Positions 22,442 through 33,884 of a DNA stretch of 64,000 nt are shown in pieces. The stretch's first letter is position 1. Each line of letters opens with the position of its first letter. Below the pieces are notes generated by a model. That model was not told the origin of the DNA and made no database searches. It was given only the letters and a program-made list of their open reading frames with translations. The DNA is from Mactra quadrangularis (taxonomy: Eukaryota; Mollusca; Bivalvia; Venerida; Mactridae), in the NCBI GenBank assembly GCA_025267735.1, contig CM046299.1, forward strand, positions 31,263,987 to 31,327,986. The letters run 5' to 3'. Made by a program: the position numbers and the translations under genes.

Positions 22442-23849
22442 CTTTTCAAGTAGATACATAAATTCTTCATTGAACTGATCTTCAATGAAACAGAAAAAGT
22501 TTATAAAGTGATTTTGTAATCCATTTAAAGTGAATATTTGTGACACACAAAAAAGCAGTAAATACAAAATGAAAAATAACGTACGAGTCCGTAACGTACG
22601 GGACAAAATGTGACACAATGGTTGATAATCGTCTGAATATTTATGGTAAATTGCTTTTGTAAGGTTCCTTAACATGCATTTAATCTTCACATACGTAAAT
22701 ATTATGGGAGCGGCAATTATATTGAAATTGATGATGTTCAAAAGTGACTAACAGGAGTGACGGAAAAATGTAAGTCATAATACTTATTATTTGTAATAAA
22801 TGATGAAAAGTTGTATTGTTCTTAATTGAATACCATCTAGTTTTGAAATAATAAATTAAAACAATGCCTCGTTTGATCAAGTTATAACTTAAGAATCATT
22901 TTAGCACACATTAGCATTAATTTGATCAGTTGCATACATTATTTTACTTATTCAATAACGTACGGGACAATGTAGAATTGTCTAAACATGAATTTGCCAG
23001 GATAATTTAATGGTTGTAACTTGTAAATCATAAGTTACCTCACTACTAAATAGCTTTTGTTAGTTTTTGCGATAGTTTGCTATATTTCTTTGTTAAACTT
23101 GTCTCACTTTTGTTGAATGTTGTTTTCTTGGGAAAATGAAAATGGTTCGCGTAATTATTGTAATTGAAAGGTATTATTGTAGTTTTATATGTAAAACACA
23201 AGTGCATTGAATTGTAAAACAAATTACACAACAATGTAAGTTGTATTCTTGCAGTTTAACTTAGTTATCAATAGTTTAGATGACCAAACTGAAGTGTGTA
23301 ACGTACGAGCCAGTTTTGCTAACGTACGGGACAACAATTATATTCTTTATTGGTTGCTTTGTGGTTATTCATATTTGCACAACGTTTTGTTATAACACTA
23401 AGACAATTGTATCTTACTATTTTAATAAGTTTCATTCTATATTTAACTTATTTGTATCGCTCTGGAACAGTTGATATGAATGATAATTTTCAAACACATA
23501 AACTTATGAAAATAACGTATTCAATATTTATGTTTTTCTGAAAATATCTGGCATACTCTTCAATCTTAGTCATTTATTCCGAAACACAATACCTTATAGA
23601 ATGCAACCGTATTGAATTTCTTAACAGTTTGACCATTACTTCTTTTAAAAATAACAGAAATTTACAGCACAGGTTCGATTTTCAAAAGCACATTTAATAA
23701 TGCTAGGTGTGACTTTTCACAAGCATATATCTAAAAAAGTATATTAGCCCAGCTGAAAAGATTTTTATACTGCTTACAGAACATGTCTACAATGCCTATA
23801 ATTGATTTAAAACTCATATTTGATGACATGAAAAAATGGAAAAAAATAT
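22442..23849. other. Repeat-motif region right of the hAT element
   Basis: No exon supported. Contains five matches to ACGTACGGGACA or its ACGTACGAG variant (22578, 22591, 22956, 23298, 23319), apparently the continuation of sequence left of the hAT insertion. Confidence 0.5.
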
Positions 23850-24532
23850 GCCCATATGTCCACATAAATTGGGATTGTGTCTAAAGTCACGGGGACATCA
23901 TATTGAAAAACCTTGTCCGGACGATAACTCAACAACCACTTTTCCTAGGTTCACCATATTTTATGTGTTGATAGTCTTTTTGTTGAGGATGTTCCCTTTT
24001 GATTTTGAGACCCCAGGGTTAAAGGTCAAAGTCACTGGGTTAAATTTATATTAAACATTGTCTGGACAATTACTCAATAATGACTGTACCTAGATTCACC
24101 AAATTTTATAAAAGGGTAGCCTTAATGTCTAGCATATTTCCCTTTGATTTTGAGGCCCCTGGGTTAAAGGTCAAGGTCGCAAGGACATCATAAGGAAAAA
24201 CCTTGTCCAGAGAATAACTCAACAACCACTTTATCTAGGTTCACCAACATTTATATATCAATACTTTTTGGGTCAAGGGTGTGAACTTTTGGTTCTGAGG
24301 CCCCATGGTCAAGGTCACTTGAAGTTCATAAGGAAAACTTTGTGCCTGTGATAACTCAACCACGGTTGTACCTAGGTTCTCAAATCTTTGCTTTGGATAG
24401 CCCTCCAGTTAAGGATGTGACCTATTCTGAGGTCCCGGGGACATTGGTTAAGGTCACAGGGACTTCATATGAGATAGAATACAGCATGGACTGCTCACGG
24501 GCGTATAATGCCCCGCCCAGCGGAGCTCTTGT
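23850..24532 (-). mobile_element. Inverted fragment of the tandem-core (pearl-like) element
   Basis: Read on the minus strand it matches the core repeat and left end of the element at 44389-48122 ('ggtgaacctaggta', 'gtccggacaaggtttttc', GGGCGTATAATGCC in + orientation). It ends on the + strand with the CCGC/GCGG hairpin and AGCTCTTGT (24524-24532). About four diverged core units remain. Confidence 0.8.
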
Positions 24533-24533
24533 T

Positions 24534-24700
24534 AATTATGTAGGGCAGTTGTCAGTCACTGACGAAAGTATGTGCTTAGTAGTTGATTAACAGCTTAATC
24601 CAGAGATTTAGCCTTTCCAGGAACAGTTAGTAGATTGATTGACCGCCGTTATATGGCCATTGTGTTGCTTCGGTGTTAAAACCAACAAAAACAAAACATT
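24534..24700 (+). mobile_element. SINE family 2, 3' part
   Basis: Begins inside the SINE body (aattatgtagggcagtt) right where the tandem-core element ends, and runs to the ACGG/TCGGTGTTAAAACC tail. The tRNA head is missing, so either it is truncated or the neighbouring element inserted into it. Confidence 0.8.
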
Positions 24701-25172
24701 AAAACTAGTATTTTCTGGTAATACAAACAGGTAACCCGACAAAACATGGCGCCGACGAGTCCATACACGTACCCCTATTTTGTCTGTTCGACGTCTTTTT
24801 TTTCCTCATGTGATCTCAAATGCATGGTTTTGATTGGCTTAAGGCAATCGGTGTCGACACAAAAATGCTCAAATCTTGATAATTCAGTTTTTCGCCGCTT
24901 AGGAGCGGCGATAATGAAGCTCCTATCAATAGATAAACCTCTAACTCGGTCAATGTCATTTATATCAACACTTCACAACAAAATAAGGTGGTTTTAATAG
25001 AACCCTTTGCGTTTTAAACAGATGTACGTATGCCTACTTTCATAACCAAATGACAATAATTAAAAGTTCAGACCCGATGGTGGTGTAATATATGCACACC
25101 CTGAAGCAGTAAATAAATAAACCAATGATTAGCATTTGTTCATCAAGAATGTTTTTCTGATCTCGGAATGTT

Positions 25173-25290
25173 TACCCGGCTAGTTCAATCGGTACATGTA
25201 GCGCCAATGGAGGATCGATGGGTCGTAGGTTCGATTCCCGGGCGGGCCATACTTTCGTGGGGATTGGTTATAAAATATTTTCTACTTATT
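25173..25290 (+). mobile_element. SINE family 2, 5' tRNA-like head only
   Basis: Box A-like ggctagttcaatcggtacatg and box B ggttcgattcc, followed by catactttcgtggg and then unrelated sequence. The 3' half is absent. Confidence 0.7.
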
Positions 25291-25338
25291 CTGTAGACAA
25301 TACAGTGAATATGAAAATCAATCACGGTGACTATTTGT

Positions 25339-25628
25339 TTTGTTTTTGTTGGGTTTAACGCCGTAGCAACGCATTGTAAAGGTCATATAACGGCGGTCAG
25401 TCACCTACTCACAAACTCTGGATTTAGCTGTTAACCAACTACATGTACTCAGTGCATACTTTCGTCCGTGACTGACAACTGTCCTACATAATTAAGAATC
25501 ATTGGTAGGAGGGAGAATGGCCGTAGAAACAATTTCATGACCAATCTCCACGAAAGTATGCCCCCCGGGAATCGAACCCGCGATCAGTAGACTTGCGTGC
25601 TACCGACTGAGCTAGCGGGGCGGCTACC
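25339..25628 (-). mobile_element. SINE family 2, full length, reverse
   Basis: Reverse complement of the family 2 consensus from the tail (gttgggtttaacgccgtagc) to the tRNA head (gagctagcggggcggc), including a good box B complement ggaatcgaaccc. It faces the partial copy at 25173, forming an inverted SINE pair. Confidence 0.88.
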
Positions 25629-26138
25629 ACGGTGTTAATAAAATGCTTCACCAGGAACCAATACTCTTACTCGCTTAGGTATATAGAATATGTAGATTAA
25701 AATGAATAGATCACAGCGTGTAGTCTTTAAAAGGGTGTGAAACTGGTTTCAAGAGTTGTCTTGGTGTAATAGTCATCAGAGCAGGCTGTGGTTCACTTTC
25801 GTTAGGTCTTTTTTGTACTGTATGTTGAATTCACATGGTGTATGTCACTATTTACTAGAATAAGTATGGAATGCCGTATCCTACCGAAGATTAATACTAT
25901 TAATACTACTGTTCATCTTCTTCAAGTCATCTGATTTATAATAATATGGTGAATTTATCATATGAGACCACATATAATATAAATCTATGATATAGAGATT
26001 CGAGTTTTGTTGAACTTACACCCACGACCCGTGTGGCAGGTGTGTTTGGCCACCTGGCCACACGTTACACTTAGTTTTTTTGCTGTGCTGGAGATCTGTG
26101 TTTTTACTGTTGCTGCTTTCACACTATAAGATACATTG

Positions 26139-26421
26139 GCCCGGGTTTGTAGTGTAGTTGGTAGCGGGTCGGGATTTCGAATCTAATATCCCGAAGGTGG
26201 TATTGGTTCGAATCCAATATAACGTTCCATGACAATTTGACAATGATCTCAACTTTTGACCATTTATAAGGTATATTGAGAAGTTGGCGGCCCTGTGGAA
26301 GGGTTGGTGGGTACTGGTTATAGACAAGGGTCCAGGAAAGCTAGGTTAGGTGCGCTGGCGGTCGTATATTGTCCAAAAATTGTGATGACACGTACGGCGT
26401 TAAACCCAATGCAAACAACAC
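26139..26421 (+). mobile_element. tRNA-derived SINE, family 1
   Basis: Head cccgggtttgtagtgtagttggtagc with box B ggttcgaatcc; body with 'gaggtta/gtactggttatagac' and tail GACACGTACGGCGTTAAACCC. A short duplication ACATTG (26133 and 26422) may be the target site. Confidence 0.8.
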
Positions 26422-26586
26422 ACATTGTTAATATTAATTAAATAATCATATTGGTAGTCAAAACGTAGACACGTTTAAATTATGTGTTCTATAGTTAACA
26501 ACTTAACAAGCCATTGTAAACATGTTTTACTATCTGTACACGTTCATTAATTGATAACCTTTTAGGAGCAGTTTTTGTTTTCAAAA

Positions 26587-26681
26587 ATGTTAAAATTCGG
26601 TGTTTTTGTTCTATGTGTTTTTGGAGCTTCAGGATTTATGTTTAATGATCCATGCAATGTATTTCCACAATATAATGGAGG
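26587..26681 (+). CDS. Exon 1: signal peptide
   Basis: ATG at 26587 begins MLKFGVFVLCVFGASG, a hydrophobic leader with a likely cleavage after the Ala-Ser-Gly stretch. It ends ...PQYNG with donor GTGAGT at 26682 (phase 2). No in-frame upstream ATG gives a better leader. Confidence 0.85.
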
Positions 26682-29600
26682 GTGAGTACAATTGTTTTTA
26701 TTTACATCTCCGTTGGCAGCGGACAGTTGTTTTTGGATTGTCAATATAATCACAGTCATATACCAGATAAAGTTTTTAAAAGACTCGATTATAACAAATT
26801 ATGCTATAGCGACCAAACTAACAAGTATTGATCATATCATTGATATTACACTAGTAAGTTCATTCTGTTTGAAGTAAATCTTCCGTTGTTGGCAGGGTTT
26901 TTTTAAATGATATATTTCCTTAAATATATTCTTTAAAATTATTCCATATCCTCGTGTAACAATATTCCCAGATGGTATGTTGCTTCGTACGACTGACTTA
27001 GTCCTAAAAATATTCCTCAATATATTGTATTGTGCACAAAAACATGTACATGTAACCTCAGGCCGGCCACATCGATGAAGGCTGCTGTCTTCTTCAGGTC
27101 CTCCATCGCGCCGTACAGTTTCCTTCTTATCTGGGTCTCCACTGGCCACACCGTTCTTCTCTGTTGTTCAAGGAGAGGACAATTTTGTAGAAGGTGTTCA
27201 GCAGTTTGATTGTCATTCCCACAGGAGCACTTAGGAGAGGCAGCTAGTTTCAGTTTAAACATATGGGCGTTCAGCCTGTTATGACCTGTGCGGAGCCTAA
27301 AGATGGTCACTTGCTCCTTCCTGTCTAGGTAGTGGTAGTCATCCTTGTCTGACTAGGGCTTCATTGCTGCTTTAATGGTTGTCACTTTCTCCTAGTAGCT
27401 GATGTGGTTTACAGGCTGATCACACTCCGCTCCTAGCTTTGCCAGTTCATCTGCCTTCTCATTTCCAGGGATGCCACAATGTGCGGGGATCCACTGGAGT
27501 GCTATTTTTCTGGTTTGGGACATACGGGATAGCACTTTTGATAGATCAGGCAGCTGGTGGTGTTCTGGGGCCTGTAGCACCGACAGAGCATCAGTTAGTA
27601 TGACAATCTGCGGGCAGTCCTCTGGAAACTCTTCAATCACTCTCAGAGCTGTCATGTTGGCCTCATATTCAGCTTTGTAGTTTGGTACAGTGTTTCCCTG
27701 TAGCTACACTAACTGATTCACTTCTACCGGTAGTGTGTTGGATGTAGATGCCAGCTCCTCCATCTTTGATAGCTGCTGTAGCTGAGCCATCTGTATATAT
27801 GGGTCCATGACTCAGAGGGATACTCATCATCCATCATATCAAGAGTGAACGCTTTTTTGGTGACATCCTCCTTTATACATGTATGTTGTAGTTGTGGTAC
27901 AGTCGTACTGATACGTATATTGCGTTGGACTGTCCTTTTTCATGCCTTTATAGTACATACACTTAACAAAAGTTCTAACCGATCACTTTTCAAATTTTGA
28001 TTATTTAATAACGGGCCAATGAATCCTTATTAAATTTTGCAGAGCTGATTTTTGTGTCATTTACTACCGATTTATTGAAAAAAAATTATTTGATACGGTC
28101 CGATGCACTCAATCGGGACACAGGGTGTGGTTTACACATTTTGGCACGAAATGTTCGTGCAGAGCATGGTGAGTATTAAATTTCACTTTTGCAGAAATCT
28201 TTGTTAACTTTCTAAGTGAAAAAAAAACAACATAAAACATTGCACGAATGTCGATCCTGTTGGCGAGTTGTAACCTTTCTTTTTGGTCTTCGGCGTCAGT
28301 CAGAGACGTTCCTAGCCCCTTGATACTTCGTCCAAAGTCCCGATCGTCGAAAATGCCTGATTGAATTGTCGTGCAACTTGAAATAGGAATGAACACATTG
28401 AGAATAATAAAATTATAGCATTTTTCTATTTAAACAATACTGTATCGATATATTTAAATATATTTCCAAGAACAGCCACTCATCTGTCTGATAACGGCTC
28501 CAGCATTCAACATTCTATTGGCTACACCACGATCCTGCATCAACATTCGTGCAATGTTTTAATTTTTTTTACTTATAAAGTTAACAAAGATTTATGCAAA
28601 GTGTAATTTAATACTCACCATGCTCTGCACGAACATTTCGTGCCAAAATGTGTAAACCACACCCTGTGTCCCGATTGAGTGCATCGGACCGTATCGAATG
28701 ATTTTTCTTTCCAAAATTGGTAGAAAATGACACAAAAATCACCTCTGCAAAATTAAGTAAGGATCCATTGATCCGTTATAAATTTATCAAAATTTGAAAA
28801 GTGATCGGTTAGAACTTTTGTTAAGTGTATGTTATGATGTATAGACTAACTATTACGTTTTGTATACGATGGTTGATATATATTTTCAGTATACCAGATA
28901 GTCCTGATTTTACTACAGTTGTAAATGATGTATATTATAAATAATATTTTCAGTATACCAGACAGTCCTGATTTTACTACAGATGTAAATGTACCAGCTA
29001 CATGTAGAAATGGAACATTTAGATGGGATTATCCTCGAGGACATTCTATGGTCATATTTCACAATCTTCATAGAGTAGGATTTTTGTCACTCTTTTCTTG
29101 TACAATATCACTGAAGCAGGCGCAACAGAGAAACATGTTTCATAATCAAATCAAATGACTGTAACTCATTCATTGTAACTTAATCTAAAACTACACCAAT
29201 ACAATTGGATTTTTTCCCGAAAAAATCGTATTGTCCGATTATATCTCGTATTTAGATGGTTATGCGAGTCTTTTGGAAACTTATCATCTATTAATGTAAA
29301 AACGAGCAATTTATATTACTACATGAGCCAGCTATTGCTTATCTATAAGTGGAATTCGTAATTTAAAGCCACTAAACGAAGACAAAATCTTTATCAACAA
29401 TCTAAAAACAAGTAATACTGTCTAAAAGACTAAAGCCTTGTGATTATAATAACACTCTCAAGCGGGTTCCCTTGTAGGGGTCAAGCTCTTCAAAATATCA
29501 GTTTCTTATAAAAGTGGGGTACTTTTATAACATGCAAATTAGACTATGGAGATACTCTCTCGGCCAATCAAATTGCTTGAAAAGTGTTTGATAAAACTTA

Positions 29601-31571
29601 CACGACTATGTTAAGTGTTGGATATATATCAAATCGTTTTGCAGTGATTTACTCGAGGAACCAGTGTGTGTAAGTTTTGAGTTCGCAAATATCTAAACTG
29701 ATGCTAAAAAGAAACGTCTCATTTCAACTAAGTACATGATTTTCATAATCAGAATAACAAGAGAAAACATAAATGTTGTTAGCCTGTATAAAGTCCTTGG
29801 TGACGTGTGCAACGTGAGGTCTGTCGTTTTTATTCTGATATAAAAAGTATTGACTTTGCCAGAATATAGCGACACTCACATGGCATAACAGCTGGTCAAT
29901 GTGAGTCCACGAGATTACTTCAGCAAACAAGACTTGTGACTGAAACACGTTTTAAGACACTTAAGTCGTAGGGAGTTACATAAGTCGAAACACGACTCAT
30001 CACTGGACTCCCAATAACATGGCCGCGATGATACGAGGGTAGAGATAGACGTCGGTGACGATGGCATAACTTTAGAATTAGTCCATAAATTTTGTAGTTG
30101 TCTTGTCTTACCCACCTTACACCCGTTCTATCTGAACGTGGCATATCAGCTAACGTTTCTGTATATTTAAAGACTTAATTGATGCGTTTCTATTTCTCGT
30201 CAGTATATGTTCATGTATAATTTTATATAACTATTTACATGAGTTTCGTGAATTTTAATTAGCTTTCGCACGAAATTCACTATACAAAACGTTTATTTTT
30301 TTCTAAGTAGAAAATTTGTTTACTTCCGAATTGAAGTTATGGTTATTTTTAGCCACGACGGGATATTCCGGCCTTGTTCGTCGAGTTCCGTGATATTCCG
30401 TTGAGTCTTTACTTTCGTTTTTTAATCGCGAATTTCAAAATAGAATTAGTATAAATTCTGGAGAAAATACTTAGGATTTTTGTGTGATTCGTTTTATATA
30501 TTAGTTCAATGTTTGCATAAGTTTTAAGCAAAATCATTATACTTAACCATTATCAGCGTTTAATTTAGTAATGGGGCTTTAATAAAGACCTAACTAACGA
30601 GACCGTTATAATCTTATAAACTATTAAATGCTCATCTTCAATGACTTATAAGATGAACAAGCAACTAGATTCTTAATGTCGATGCTTCTTAAATAACTAC
30701 ATGTAAACAAAAATATTTTTCTATTTTAGACACCAACACAAATATGTATCCGAGACTATCTAGGAGGAGATGCGTTTACTATCATTGATATGTCAAATAA
30801 TAAACAAATAGGACCTTTAGATCAAGGTGAGAACTATTCTCTGAGACATTTATTTCCTTGTAATCAATTTGTTGTACTTACATTTGTATAACTGCTTTAA
30901 AGTTAGAATTCAATGCAACAAGAAAACAAATCACACCCCTTTACTACAATTTCCACAACAAACAGCAGCAGCCTTTTCTCTTACATAAAAACTCGCCAGT
31001 TTGTCTTAAAAAATATTTTTTTCATAAGTATGTATGATATCGTATAGATGTTATATAACAACACGCTCATGGGTAAAATTTTCCAGCTCTTGGGTGGGTG
31101 AAAGTTTAATACTCTTGGTAGATCCTGAATTTTACCTAAGAACTGTGTCTAAATCTCCTAAGTCTTAAACTTCGGAACCAGTTCTGAAAACTTTTGTGCA
31201 TGCAAGTTCTCTCTCCCTAGAACCAAGTAACAGTCATTGTGTATAATTATACTTTAGTGCTTGTATAAATGAATAAGTACCTTATACTTTTCTAAATAAA
31301 TTTACGGTTCTTTCTGTTCATCTAAGATTTTTCAGTTCATTCTAAATAATAGACATCATAGAATTAAAATTATTTGTTTTCCCCATTAATATGCCAAACT
31401 GCAATGTATTTAACACAATATTATTATTTACGTTCATATATTATCTAACACTAGTATATTACAGACAAATGGACATGTACAGACGTCACTTCAGCTCAAG
31501 AAATCACTATTAAAATTGATGCTCCCGAGAGCTTACGTTACATGGGAGAAGTTGAATACAAATTGGTTTAA
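26587..31571 (+). CDS. Small secreted cysteine-containing protein, four exons (complete)
   Basis: Exons 26587-26681, 28954-29074, 30730-30826 and 31465-31571 join in frame (phases 2, 0, 1) to about 139 aa. Residues 1-17 are a signal peptide (MLKFGVFVLCVFGASG, then FMFNDPC). Four cysteines remain in the mature part: NDPC, PATC, QIC and WTC. The end is EVEYKLV then TAA, with AATAAA 40 bp later. I do not recognise the family; the short mature chain with two potential disulfides and regularly spaced hydrophobic strands suggests a small extracellular domain. It lies downstream of, and parallel to, the EGF-like cassette gene but shares no module with it. Confidence 0.8.
27017..27861 (-). pseudogene. 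LINE fragment: RNase H domain and C-terminal zinc knuckle
   Basis: Minus strand, within intron 1 of the secreted-protein gene. RNase H landmarks are all visible: YTDGSA, AEYEAN, LTDALSVL and WIPAHCGIPGNEKADELA (the D-E-D-D set). The tail follows with RLRTGHNRLN and CSCGNDNQTAEHLLQNC. Two frameshifts (near 27806 and 27710) and two in-frame TAG codons (between 27340 and 27394) kill it. An RNase H domain in this place is typical of I/R1-type LINEs, a different lineage from the 5.7-kb insertion. Confidence 0.85.
27960..28827. mobile_element. TA-flanked long-inverted-repeat MITE, copy 1
   Basis: Begins CACTTAACAAAAGTTC and ends with its complement; about 300-bp arms (27960-28250 and 28530-28827). 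Flanked by TA on both sides (27958-27959, 28828-28829), the usual Tc1/mariner target. No ORF spans it. Second copy at 58764-59614. Confidence 0.85.
28883..28953 (+). repeat. 64-bp tandem duplication creating a decoy splice acceptor
   Basis: 'ttttcagtataccaga' occurs at 28883 and again at 28947. The first AG would start the same exon sequence but runs into TAA after about 18 codons, so the second acceptor (28952-28953) must be used for the full protein. Confidence 0.85.
28954..29074 (+). CDS. Exon 2 of small secreted protein
   Basis: Completes the split Gly codon, then IPDSPDFTTDVNVPATC, RNGTFRWDYPRGHSM and VIFHNLHR. The donor is taken as GTAGGA at 29075 because it gives phase 0, matching exon 3; the frame itself stays open a further 80 bp, so this boundary is the least certain one. 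Confidence 0.7.
29075..30729. other. Intron 2 of small secreted protein gene, no feature seen
   Basis: AT-rich intron. No recognised repeat or coding exon; several minus-strand open stretches near 29.7-30.1 kb have no protein-like character. Confidence 0.5.
30730..30826 (+). CDS. Exon 3 of small secreted protein
   Basis: TPTQICIRDYLGGDAF, then IIDMSNNKQIGPLDQ. Acceptor 'tattttag', donor GTGAGA, phase 0 in and phase 1 out. Confidence 0.8.
31465..31571 (+). CDS. Exon 4 (terminal) of small secreted protein
   Basis: DKWTCTDVTSAQEITIKI, then DAPESLRYMGEVEYKLV and TAA at 31569. Acceptor 'attacag'. Confidence 0.85.
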
Positions 31572-31610
31572 AACATCTGTATTACACCTCTACACGCTTA
31601 TAACTCAGTG

Positions 31611-31616
31611 AATAAA
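31611..31616 (+). terminator. Polyadenylation signal AATAAA
   Basis: Forty bases after the stop codon of the small secreted protein gene; a second copy lies just downstream (AATAAA within 31622-31630). Confidence 0.75.
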
Positions 31617-31641
31617 GTTATAAATAAATATTAAACTCTTT

Positions 31642-31936
31642 GTTGTTTTTAACTGGGTTTAACTCCGTGTCAACTCAATTTTTTAAGGTTATTTTATGGC
31701 GTCAAGCGCACCTAACCTAGCTTTCCTGGACCCTTGTCAATAACCAGTACTCGTCTACCCGTCCACAAAGCCAAAAAAAATCTCCATATATCTTATTAAT
31801 GGAGGAAAATTGACATTATTGTTAACTTTTCATGGAAGGGTATTACCTCCACGTGTGTGATTCGAACCCGTACCCCCTTCGCGACACTATATTCAAAATC
31901 CAGGCATGCTACCAACTGCGCCACCGATCTGGGTTA
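31642..31936 (-). mobile_element. tRNA-derived SINE, family 1, reverse, full length
   Basis: Tail complement (actgggtttaactccgtgtc) at left and tRNA-like head complement (ccaactgcgccaccgatctggg) at right. Flanked by a 9-bp duplication AAACTCTTT at 31633-31641 and 31937-31945. It inserted just past the poly(A) signals of the secreted-protein gene. Confidence 0.88.
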
Positions 31937-32248
31937 AAACTCTTTATCAATATACACGTATTTACATTATTTTTGGAAGGAATTGTTTTCAAACAATTCC
32001 TTTCTATGTCAGCGCTCTGCAAGATTTGAAAAAGAACGAACAACACCCTCAACTCAATAGAGATCAATGAGTCAATGCGACCAAGAAATAGTGCAGCAGA
32101 AAAATATGTGTACTATCAAAAGTAGATAAGTTGAATAAAAGTAATTTAAACAAATACTTAAAATTATGATATTTAATGTTTTTTACACATTAATCAAACA
32201 ACATTCTAACTGTGCACGGAGAAAAGTTTTATTGTATTATTGCGCATT

Positions 32249-32397
32249 AGTATCTACCACACGCTTGTATATAAGTACAATTTTAACAACCGGTTTTCAC
32301 AGCAGGAGTTTACTTCGAGAGCGTAAAGCGCTGGATATTTATCGAAGTTAAGCAACGTAATGTAGGGTTAAGCTTTGGATGGGTGTCCGTATAGGTT
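32249..32397 (+). pseudogene. 5S rRNA-like relic
   Basis: The stretch from 32341 contains gaagttaagcaacg and ctttggatgggtgtccg, matching the internal promoter region (box A and box C) of eukaryotic 5S rRNA genes. The left part (tatctaccacacg, aaccggttttc) resembles the 5S 5' half. About 30 bp in the middle (caggagtttacttcgagag...) do not fit, and no terminator T-run follows at the right place. It is best read as a decayed 5S copy or the head of a 5S-derived SINE. Confidence 0.65.
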
Positions 32398-32451
32398 TAA
32401 TGATAGCGCGAAGCGAATTTCGTAAATGTTTTAATTTTTTATTTTATTAGA

Positions 32452-33438
32452 CCACAACAAATTAATCGTTATGTTCGTCTGATTTCTCGCACCTTAAGAT
32501 CCGAAAATTAAAAAAAAAATGAAATTAACGCGTCATAAATATCGTAAAATGAAAAGTTTTGACACTCGGCCAAGTAGAATTGAACTGAAAATTAGTAATT
32601 TGAGCTTAAATAGCAATATAAATCAGCATAATTTCACTGTTACGGTAAAGCATTAACGAATTCTTGCTAACATACGGCATTAGAAATTACAATGACACAA
32701 TCCTTTGTTCGGACATATGATAACTGCACTCTGTCTTAGACCGTAAACTGAACATTTACTCTCTCTACACACCTTATCTTGATGTGTGACGTCATACGTG
32801 TCTTTGTAGTGTAAAATATGAAGATTGATCCATAGAGAGCAGGTAGGACAGGGAGAAAATTTTACATTCCTACAATTTTGATGTCCCAAAATAACATATC
32901 AGGCTTGATTTAATTCTAGTGGTATTATTAGACATTAGCATAATTTACCAAAATCTAATTACATTGTATACACAAAAAGTGAACCGGGCTGGTCCATTAT
33001 AAGATTAGTGTGGCGCTGTTAATTGGTAATCTGTGCTTCCTAGTTATCTAGTATTAATAAAAGTAATACCAAAGAAAAATGAAGTTATCTTTTACGTATG
33101 AACTCATGAAGGTGTAAACCTCTTCTACCCTACTTCTAACTAGTTTTAAATTCAATTGAATTTTCATCTGGAGTAATTGTTAACTTGCTTTATATAGCAT
33201 AGAACTTCTTATTACGTGATTACACTATAGTCTATAGATATATGGTTATATGTTATATAAGAAAGTCCATACTTTTTATGCTCGTTTTAACTTATGGTAA
33301 ATAAATGTCTTAGAAACCGCACAAGTTTATTCTTTGCTTTTGCTCGCTTCTCAAAATTCAAAATATGGAAAAAAATATTTGCTCTTAAGCTCCATTCTTT
33401 GGAACAAAATACATAGAACATGTGATCAATTTGTTGTG
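32452..33438. mobile_element. Inverted-repeat element, copy 1 (CACAACAAATT ends)
   Basis: Left end ccacaacaaattaatc and right end gatcaatttgttgtg are inverted. The interior shares several blocks with 35758-38330 (for example acatacggcattagaaattacaatgacac and aatgaagttatcttttac). No coding frame. Confidence 0.7.
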
Positions 33439-33690
33439 ACCTTAACTCCATGGCAACACATTGTTTAGGTTACATCGTGACCATCAATCCACCTATCACT
33501 GTTCCTGAAAAGACTCAATCTCTGGATTACTACTAGATGCAATTCAGTGACTGAACACTGCCGTATTAAAATGATTTAAAATCAGTGGTAGGAGGGAGAA
33601 TGACGCTAGAAATTATTCCATGACATAACTTCACGAAAGTATGTCCTGCCCGTGAATCAAAACATACAACTTCTCGATCAGTAGAATAAT
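33439..33690 (-). mobile_element. SINE family 2, degenerate, reverse
   Basis: Recognisable body (taactccatggcaacacattg, gtaggagggagaatg, cacgaaagtatg) but many substitutions; the head is almost unreadable. It abuts the inverted-repeat element directly. Confidence 0.65.
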
Positions 33691-33884
33691 GTGCATGTAA
33701 AATGAAATATGAAACGCATTTTGGTTATGAATGATAAAGAAATTATGTAGGATATCGAAATAGTGACTTGAACTACTAAAATTGTTCAAAAATTCCTTCC
33801 AACAGTACTTTCAGTACTTTGATTTGTCCAACATCATCACATCAGCTGTCACAACAAGTTCATGTGTTTTAGTCTCCTTGTTTT

